Shown in pieces: positions 56,610 to 64,000 of a stretch of DNA of 64,000 nucleotides (position 1 is its first letter; each line of letters opens with the position of its first letter). The notes below the pieces were generated by a model. It was not told where the DNA came from. It saw only the letters and a list, made by a program, of their open reading frames with translations, and made no database searches. The position numbers and the translations under genes are program-made. The stretch comes from Coprinopsis marcescibilis (lineage: Eukaryota; Basidiomycota; Agaricomycetes; Agaricales; Psathyrellaceae), in the NCBI GenBank assembly GCA_004369085.1, contig ML210186.1, positions 62,001-126,000 on the forward strand, written 5' to 3'.

Positions 56610-58436
56610 ATGGATGAAGTCCTCAGCTCTGAAGATCTGGTTGGAGAAATTATCTCTCACTCTCTTGATTGGTCCAGGTATGATGACTTGTAACATCTTC
56701 AAGTTATTACATTTCTTGAAGTCTCTGTCCATTTCGCAGGAGAATCAGATTGTCGGGCCTTCGCCAATTATCTCTAGTATCCAAGGTCTTCTTCAGTGCA
56801 GCTTCACCTTTGCTATGGAACCACTTGAATTCTTTCGAGCCTCTCTTGAGGTTGATTAGCCCCAAGCTAGTGTTCCGAGTCACTGGGCACACACGCGTAC
56901 GTCTCTGAGACTTTTGCAATATTGGCTTAATTTCGAACCAACATGAAACAGTTTTTGGCCTCCTCGGATTCAGCGGACAGCTTTGACCTCACACGGTGGA
57001 TGGTTTACGCTCCATGGGTCCAAGAAATCCGACTCCAGGCCAATGTGGCAGACCTTGGCCGACTTTCCCCAAATATACATTACATCCTCCGCACCCAAAA
57101 TCGGGGCTCGACCCCTATTTTACCGGCTTTGAAAAGTTTGAGTTGCGGGATTTACCCCACGGCGGACAACTCAATCTCATTTGATCAGGTATACAATCTT
57201 CTCGATTGTATTTCCCTTCTGGCCCACCTCTCTGCCGGCGTGCTAGAAGTGTTTGACATGCATGGAAATGTGGGCTCCGACGAACAAAGCAATGCATCGG
57301 ACTTCGAAGACATCATGAGCAGCTCGCTAAAAGAGGTGGTCCATTCCAACCCCCAACTTCGTGAAGTTGGGATGCGATGTTTCGGCCTGGATTCAAGTAT
57401 ACCCCGGCTCCCAACCCCTTGGGTGGCTTTTAACAGTCTGTCCCGCCTTCAGCGTCTCAGCCTTACCGTTCAAATTTCCCCACAAAACCTTATGGCCGCC
57501 GCCTTTATATCAACAAAACTGAAATCGGCGTCGTTCAACTTCGTTTCTGTAAACGATCCTGAGTTTCTTCTCACCACCCGTGAATTATCTGAAGAACAGA
57601 ATAACGACGGCATGGCACTTCAAGCTCTTGAAATGCTTACCCACTCCGGAAGTTTTGCCTTCATGCCATGGCTGGACCACCTATCTGGGAAAGCCCACCT
57701 CGTGGAATTTCAAATGGACCTGGAACCAGGCGGCTGGAACCAGGCGGCAATCTCGAACTGGGGAGGGTTAGCAAGGAGATTCATAGCGATCGGGTCAAGG
57801 TTGAGGATCATCGAGTTGTTTCTCTCTGACTCGTGGTACATACCGACAGAGTTCTTAATAACCCTGGTCACCACCCTCCCCAACCTGCTTGAATTACGTA
57901 TTGACGGAGGTGGAGGAGTAACCGATCATTCCGTGGCCCTAACACACGACAACTTCCTCGACAACTTCCTTGCCAACATGCTCGCTGCTGAAAAATCTAA
58001 GAAGAAACCGCTTGAGAAAATGACGATGCATCTGCATCAATCAGGGACATTCAGTTTAAGGGCACTAGAGAATATAGCCATGCACGCTCCAGGCCTTCAG
58101 AAGCTCGCGATTTTTCCAGTGGACATGTCCCTCGAATATCACTCATTTCCTTCGTCTCCATTACTGGCAAAGTCCCCGGGCTGCTCTTCTCTGAAGGAGC
58201 TATCACTAAAAGGAAATCCTTCCGGCCGCGCGGGCAGTGGTCGCACCCCATCCCGATCTTTCAAGGCAGGCAAAATTCGACAAATCGCGCTCCTGATCGA
58301 TACCCTTTTCCCAGAGCTCGAGGCTTTCGACCTCGGCCGCATTGTTCAGGACGAGATTCAGGAGACGTCGGAAACGTTGAAATTGCTCGTAAAGGACTTC
58401 GGCGAACTTCGCAAGCATGCCGCGAAAGCATTATAG
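56610..58436 (+). CDS. F-box-associated LRR-type protein, tandem copy 2
   Basis: Exons 56610-56677, 56740-56896 and 56952-58436 sum to 1710 nt (569 residues). It begins MDEVLSSEDLVGEIISHSLD, then LRQLSLVSKVFFSAASPLLW, FDLTRWMVYAPWVQEIRLQA, and irregular leucine-rich units to KIRQIALLIDTLFPELEAFD. Close paralogue of 54389-56227; the first exon is much shorter because copy 1 has an extra stretch (CNDHEYWFDDIGDTHIVLPA) at the place where copy 2 has an intron. Loss or gain of an intron between the two copies is therefore visible. Function unknown. Confidence 0.8.
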
Positions 58437-60267
58437 CAACAAGAGTCAAGTCAGAGGTCGTTATGAAAGGGATCTATGGGCCAATGCCAATCCAATCATC
58501 GTATAGGCTCGCCAGACCAGCATTCTCTATTTCTTTCTACTATGCACACTTTTCTGGCACGTTTCGTTCCAACGAGATCCATGTAATGTATAAAACTTGT
58601 ACTTGTATCCCATACGGACCTTCCGTTGTACACATGTATACTTCTGAAATTCAATATCTGCCAATGCCTCTCCGAATGGCGGACAAGATATTTAGCATCT
58701 AATTTCACTTGAATTTCACCCTTTCGATTAGACCCGAGAGAGTACGTCCCAACACCAGCTTCAAACCCCGTCGAAGCTAAATACAAATGTAGATCCTTTT
58801 CATGTTCGCACCCTTATGCCATCATACCCTGCTCCCCAAGGCTTGCTTGCAGCTGTGGCGTGCGCAAAGGTCGACCAGTCAGGACCCACCAACTCAAGTC
58901 TCGACTCACATCTCGAAAAAAAAACATATCTGTCATAGGCTACCAAAGGCGGCCCCAAGGACCGAGCTCTACAAAGGATATCTACCAGACCGATCAATCC
59001 CAAGCAGCGACAGCAAAATCCCCAATAGACCGTAGGCATATGTATGTATAAACTCGTCGCAAAAAAGGATCCACCACTACCACACGCGGCGGCGCCGATG
59101 CCATCGCAACCGGTCCATCCACCGTCTCCTCAAGGGAAAGTAAACCCCACAAGGAGAAGGAGAGAGGAGGGTGCGATGGCGGGAAGAGGCACCACCTAGA
59201 GCGATAGGGCGACGAAACAAACAAAGGAAATAATGATAAGTAAAAAAGAGGTCCTCCAGTCCAAAGCTCTGTCCAAAGCGAATGCGTCATAAATACCATG
59301 GTCCCGTATTGGACCGGCGTACCCAGGCGTGCCATCCACCCAAAAGACCAATCGCCAACCCAAACGTCTGTGGTCGTAATCCAGCAGCGTACCCGCATCG
59401 ATAGCGAAGCAGCCACCAAAATAGTTGATCTTCTTTCTTCATAAGGCGTGTAAGCATCGCAGATCATAAAAAAGTGTCGTCATGTCGTTCGAATATGCAA
59501 TATTCGACCGAGTTTGAATTTCGTTTTGTTTGTTTGGGTGGGTGGTAAACGTCATTTGGTGTGGAGTTGGCAATTGGAAGGGGTGCATAATAGGCAGGTA
59601 CGAAGGTCGAGGACTGTATGGCGTGATTGTCTTCGCTTGAGCTTTGGTGGATCCAGGTGACAATGAACGGAAGACGGAGGACTGATGAAGATCGGTTTCG
59701 CCGGAATTAGGGGAGAATTGCGGATGATGTGGGTGCGTGATCGGTGCTGGAATACTTTGGAGAGCTTCTCGACTGGGACCAAGCGGGGGGTCAATAAGAA
59801 AGGGTAATAAGAGATAAATAGCGAGTCTGGATGAGGTCCATGCAAGCCGATAAGCAAGAACGAAAAATGCTGAAGATATAACGAAATAAGATGTGTGGGG
59901 ATGCGTATATTAGTGGTAGGATGATCATAATGCGGGGTCCAGGTATCGGTCCCGAGGGAATAGCCTGGGGGACAACACTTTATGCGGAACGAGTGCAAAG
60001 TTCGTCGGGGGAAGCGAATAAACAGATAAATAGTGGATAAATCCGCTCCGGAGGTGGTATTGATTTGAGTTCTTTTTGCTTCTTTGGTTTCTTCTCTCCC
60101 TGTGTTTCCCCTAGCTTTCTCCTTCGTGGATCACCACTTCATTTAAGCCTCCTCCACGCTACCCTCATATCATGATGCCCAATCGGAACTTGCGATAGAA
60201 ATACAAATGTGCCGAAAACAGGTATACGAGACTCTAGAACGGAGTGTGTTGGGAACCGAGTGCCATA
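58437..60267. other. Long region without supported gene
   Basis: 58557-58705 repeats the 3' flank of LRR copy 1. From 58790 to 60267 the minus strand holds open frames (58994-59467, 59552-59998) with UTR-like composition and no domain; this may be a long 3' untranslated region of the gene at 60268-61333. Confidence 0.35.
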
Positions 60268-61333
60268 TCAGACAATAGACCCCGAAGAACGTGGCGGAAG
60301 GTCAATGGTTGACGATACCAATGGCGGCGATCGGGGCGGTGAGCGTGGTGGAGAAGGTGACCGGGAATTTGACCTCGAAGAACTAGACGATGGAGAGGTC
60401 GGTGACGGTGATCGCGAAGGAGGTGATGTGGGTCTAGAAAGGGAAGATGATGGTGCCGGAATCACAAGCGAAGGTGACTGGGCTGGACGTGAAACTCGTC
60501 GTTGAACTTGAACGGTCGACGACGAACGAACAGGTGGTGGGCGTGATGTGGGGCGTCGGAAGGTCTATAGAGAATAGGTAGAATCAGTATCAGTTCTGAG
60601 ATGAAATGATGAAAACCAGCTCCAATGCGGTGTTGACAGATACATCATGCGGGGCACGATTGGAAAGCGGAAGCAAAAATGCGTTCGAAACAGAAAGAAA
60701 AAGAGAACTCACATGTCGTGACATGATTATTTTAGCCATGGACACGGGAATATCAGATTCGTAAAGCGTGGGCACTAGAATTTAAAAAAATGTGTCAAAA
60801 AAGGCGCAATTTGACAATATTTGATGAAACGCACGAGGGCGATCGAAAGCAGGTCCCGCGCGTCGTCCCACTTGAGTCATCATAGGTGGTCGTCGTGGCT
60901 GAGGTTGTGACCAGGTTTGCTTTTCGTTGAGGTCAACAGCTGCAGAAGTCGAGTTTGAGCCACGAGTGGGGAAACTGGGAAGGATGTCCGAGCGGATAAG
61001 GCCCCAAAGCCATGACGAAGTGGGGCGCCTGGTCTCCTTTGCAGGGGAAACGGTGGGTTTCTCTGGCGGGGGTACCAAAGACCGAGATGGACTGTGATGG
61101 TGCTGTTCGTGTCGCTTTTTCTTCACCAGAGCGAGGCGCTCCTGCATTCCGATCCAGAGAGCACGCACGAAGGATGTAAGGATGAAGCTGGCGAGGAGAG
61201 AGAGCAGAATGGTTGACGCAGAAGGAAGAATTGACAAGGTCAAATCAACATCCGACATCGACAGGGGCAGAGGCGGCATCTGCATCCTAGGTATTTGGGG
61301 AATAGAAGTTGGCAAGCGAACTTTGAGGAGCAT
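60268..61333 (-). CDS. Hypothetical single-pass membrane protein with Ser/Pro/Arg-rich tail
   Basis: Exons 60835-61333, 60713-60774 and 60268-60564 sum to 858 nt (285 residues), with a GTGCGT and a GTGAGT donor in consistent phase. One hydrophobic segment near residues 33-60 (LTLSILPSASTILLSLLASF, ILTSFVRALWIGM) is followed by a basic stretch (RLALVKKKRHEQHHH). The middle has LPTLYESDIPVSMAKIIMSR, and the tail is rich in Ser-Pro-Arg (PPSRSPSPTSPSSSSSRSNS). No known domain. The start ATG at 61333 overlaps the stop codon of the upstream frame (TAATG), so the two may be parts of one gene joined by an unseen intron. Confidence 0.55.
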
Positions 61334-61794
61334 TATGACGCTTCTTGAGGTGTTGGAGCAGAGCTAGTTGGTCCTACAGGAGGTAGCCTATCACACAGGG
61401 AGCAACGACAACAGAGGCAATCATATGAGGACCACGAGGAGTATACGATTAAGATACCGACGTACCGTTGCAATCCAAACGCCAGGGCAGCCAACAAATA
61501 AACGGTGAGCGCAAGAGACCAGACGGAGGGCCTCGGGAGCAGCAACGACGGCGACGACGGCGACGAGGGGACGGACGACGACGAGGACGACGAGGCGGGC
61601 TGAAAGAAACCCCAGAGAACCCGAACAACCAGCGAAGGGGTTATGAACAACTTGGGAGAGAAGAACCAGGCGTGGGTAAATGTCTGTTGTGCTGGCGACC
61701 ATAACAACCCGGCCCCCGGACTCCAGCGGCCTCTCGGCATGCCGTGCCGAGACCCTCCACAATCCGCCCTTTCTCCTTTTGAACCAGGTTTCAC
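61334..61794 (-). CDS. Hypothetical membrane protein or 5' exon of the preceding gene
   Basis: Open frame with two hydrophobic segments: AWFFSPKLFITPSLVVRVLW and VWSLALTVYLLAALAFGLQR, separated by a Ser/Pro run. A splice from 61468 or nearby to 61396 would give a short protein ending RLPPVGPTSSAPTPQEAS; another choice continues as DQLALLQHLKKRHNAPQSSL. Neither is proved. Together with the next gene on the same strand it could encode one three-segment membrane protein. Confidence 0.4.
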
Positions 61795-63190
61795 TTGACC
61801 TTTGTGCCCTTCTTCAAATTGTCCCAGTTGCCCGGTAACCTGCTCACCGACTTTCAGCCGTATTCACCCTTATTGAAAACATGCTTCAATGCCTCAGGGT
61901 AGCCTCGCGACCAAGTTCATGAGCGGTAGTGGGAGGCGGTATGCCTTGCTCACAGCTCCTGTATTGCCACATGCATGGCACACAACGCAGAATTAAGCAC
62001 CGTCTGCCCTTGTCTACCGTCATGGACGGGATCGGACCTCGCATTTAGCGGCGATAACCCAGGGACACAACATCTAACTCTACCGCGAATCTAAGTGAAC
62101 GGATATATGTTCAGGCTCACAATGCATGTCATGCATGGTAAGCACACTTGCATTTACTTCCGATATGATACCCTTCTAATTGGCACTATGTAACTACACA
62201 TTTCCTTGATCCTTGGGAATGATGTGACAAGCTCCCGCTCTATTCGAGAACTTAAGGCCATTTTCCTTCCCCTGCACGATTGGAGATAAGATAGCAACTG
62301 ACCACAAGAGCCGTGGCATGATGTCTCATGCTCTCCAAAACATCCGTGCGTTCCCTCTTACCAGACTGAACATCGAAGTTCTTCTTGTCCATAGGTAGGT
62401 AACCATGTCGATGCGAGAGACATCATGGGTATACCTCGCGAGATACAGAACTTCTTCAGACTGTTCACACCCTTACTTCACCTGTTCTCAATGGTATAAG
62501 AAAGTCAAATGATCAATCGTAGTTCAACAATTCCCAACTCCTCTTGTCAGTGTCTGCCAACTCTCTTCCAGTGATTACGGATTTCGTCCAGATCGGAAGG
62601 CACTTATCGCTCTCGTTATCCGAAGATTATCGGAGTGCTAACCAGCGGTGAAGCAAGCAGAACATCAAGATCCCCCGGGACAGGATATACCCCGATGTAA
62701 CCAACTGGTAAGGCTCGACCTCGCATAAGTTCCAGGTCATTACGCAGTATTATCCGGTCGTCATTAAGCACCACCATTGGCATAACAATCAGAAGGATCC
62801 CGGGGTAATCTCGTCATTTACCCCACCAAGTGACGACTACGTGGAGGTAGAGGTAATATCTGGGCTCGTTATTAAAATCAATTATGCCCTCCTTCTCTGC
62901 GTCAGCCATCACACCGACTCGCGGTTGCCTCGAACAAGGGCGTACATGGCATGCATGCTTCATCTAGTCCCACAATCATTAAAGCACATGCAGCACCATG
63001 CGTGCATACTGTCCCCCTCTATCGGTGTGTCAACTCCACCTGCCTTATCTCTAGCGCTTGCACGCCCGATGTTGTGATTCCCGAATCAGTTGCGTCCCCC
63101 CTTGTCCATCACAAAACAGCCATTGAAGCACATCCATTCATTTCACAGCGCGCATGCCTATTGACGACAAGGGCACATCCCGTTGTATCT
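61795..63190. other. Long intergenic region
   Basis: No supported coding exon. Nothing repetitive noticed. Confidence 0.35.
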
Positions 63191-63286
63191 GCTGGAATGG
63201 CCGAGTCGTTAAGGCGAGTGATTTGAATTCATGTCAAACTCATCACTTGGTGTTTCACCGCGTAGGTTCAAATCCTGCTTCCAGCG
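63191..63286 (+). tRNA. tRNA-Ser(UGA) with a 14-nt intron
   Basis: Acceptor stem GCTGGAA / TTCCAGC with discriminator G. A box TGGCCGAGTCG, D arm closing AAGGC. The anticodon stem AGTGA / TCACT encloses TTTGAA, a 14-nt insert (TTCATGTCAAACTC) and A; removing the insert at the canonical position 37/38 leaves a 7-base loop with anticodon TGA. A long variable arm (GGTG TTT CACC) and G73 are class II serine features. B box GGTTCAAATCC. A T5 run at 63290-63294 is the RNA polymerase III terminator. Confidence 0.92.
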
Positions 63287-63289
63287 AAC

Positions 63290-63294
63290 TTTTT
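63290..63294 (+). terminator. Pol III terminator of tRNA-Ser
   Basis: Run of five T four bases after the tRNA, with further T-rich sequence behind it. Confidence 0.7.
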
Positions 63295-64000
63295 GTGCGT
63301 TTTTGTGACCCCCATGTCTGATTCTTTGTTCTGTTCGTTTGTGAGCGTTGATGTTGCTATCGATGGTTGTTGCAACGCTGTGCTTCTTTTTTTTATTGGC
63401 GATAGGAGTTGTCGGGTCTCTCTCTGCACTTTCCCTCAAACCTAAACTGGTACTTCTGAAAGAAGTTCTTTTGACGCTTGCAGCCGATATAGCACTACCC
63501 CACCCTCAATTATCATTACCTGCTACTACTCCTCTTTGAATGCGGAGCCGCAGCTTGATCGGAGGTATTTAAAATTGGTACACCATCAGACATCACGGAA
63601 GGCAGGAACCATGTGAAGTGCGAACTTTCCGTTCGCGCCGTTCAAGAAGACCTTGTAAGACTTTGGATTCTGGAAGCTCTAGAAACCGATACAAGAACCT
63701 TTCCCTTCTATTTCCTCCCACAGGCACAGTGGAGGATCAAGGGCTTGAATGTAGGATGATAATCGTCGATCTAGAATTTTGAGCTATCGAGCACTGTAGG
63801 CCTTCTACTACGATGATAACGGATAGGACATTAGTTCGATGGGAAATGAAGTGACTACGTAGGACAATCATTATAATTATAACCCAGAATGGCGAACTGA
63901 GTGGTTGGATCCGCTATAAATCACGGATGCTTAGGTTTGGGAGCTAAAAGTACGCCAGAGCGATTGGCAGTTATGATCTACATGGGTGCGTTGTTGGCTG
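63295..64000. other. End of window, no supported gene
   Basis: Short open frames only (for example 63348-63539); no domain or splice pattern recognised. Confidence 0.35.

Noticed and set aside
58994..59467. 157-codon minus-strand frame
   Set aside because: No homology recognised, low-complexity ends; likely part of the same untranslated or intergenic stretch.
59552..59998. 148-codon minus-strand frame
   Set aside because: Composition is His/Pro/Ser/Thr-rich without domain and it overlaps other frames; better explained as 3' untranslated sequence.

Overview
The window is nuclear DNA of a filamentous basidiomycete, most likely an Agaricomycete mushroom or wood decayer. Genes are split by many 45-65 nt GT...AG introns with CTAAC/CTGAC-like branch points. 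Several families are typical of that class: multicopy F-box/LRR genes, NACHT-TPR STAND genes and a fungal multi-pass membrane family of unknown function. Housekeeping genes are ordinary fungal orthologues. Fungal splice junctions were placed by eye; where exon sums divide by three and the joined protein matches its family I treat the model as good.

Layout. 1-564 (-): 5' end of SPT5. 1155-3614 (+): secreted type-B carboxylesterase. 4387-5419: Helitron relic. 6009-10902 (+): NACHT-TPR gene A, broken by a frameshift and an amber codon. 11239-13646 (-): membrane protein split by an 824-bp transposon with a perfect 9-bp target duplication. 14130-20890: repeat-rich block, including a strongly CpG-depleted stretch with LINE and gag-like remains. 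21633-22116 (-) and 22369-25480 (+): divergent MIC10 and BRO1. 25953-37903: a tandemly duplicated YIP1-hydrolase unit. In copy 1 the YIP1 gene is split in intron 1 by NACHT-TPR gene B (26590-30419, -), and a TA-flanked element (31433-32008) lies behind it; its hydrolase is intact. In copy 2 YIP1 is intact and the hydrolase carries a nonsense codon.

38294-43649: two related F-box genes (-) on either side of an SDR gene (+). 44140-47321 (+): a membrane protein and an ArfGAP with 30 consecutive glutamines. 47931-49353 (-) and 49682-52558 (+): divergent nucleotide-sugar transporter and MRE11. 52840-58436 (+): one F-box gene and a tandem pair of F-box-associated LRR genes whose 3' flanks are duplicated too. 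60268-61794 (-): one or two membrane-protein genes. 63191-63286 (+): intron-containing tRNA-Ser(UGA).

Core genes (transcription elongation, ESCRT sorting, mitochondrial cristae, Golgi traffic, DNA repair) are intact and intron-rich. They alternate with fast-evolving accessory loci that show duplication, insertion and decay. The most interesting material is the reciprocal loss in the YIP1-hydrolase duplicate, the NACHT-TPR gene lodged in a YIP1 intron, the footprint-clean transposon insertion, the CpG-decayed repeat copy, and short Asn/Gln/Gly-rich N-terminal motifs shared by NACHT-type genes.
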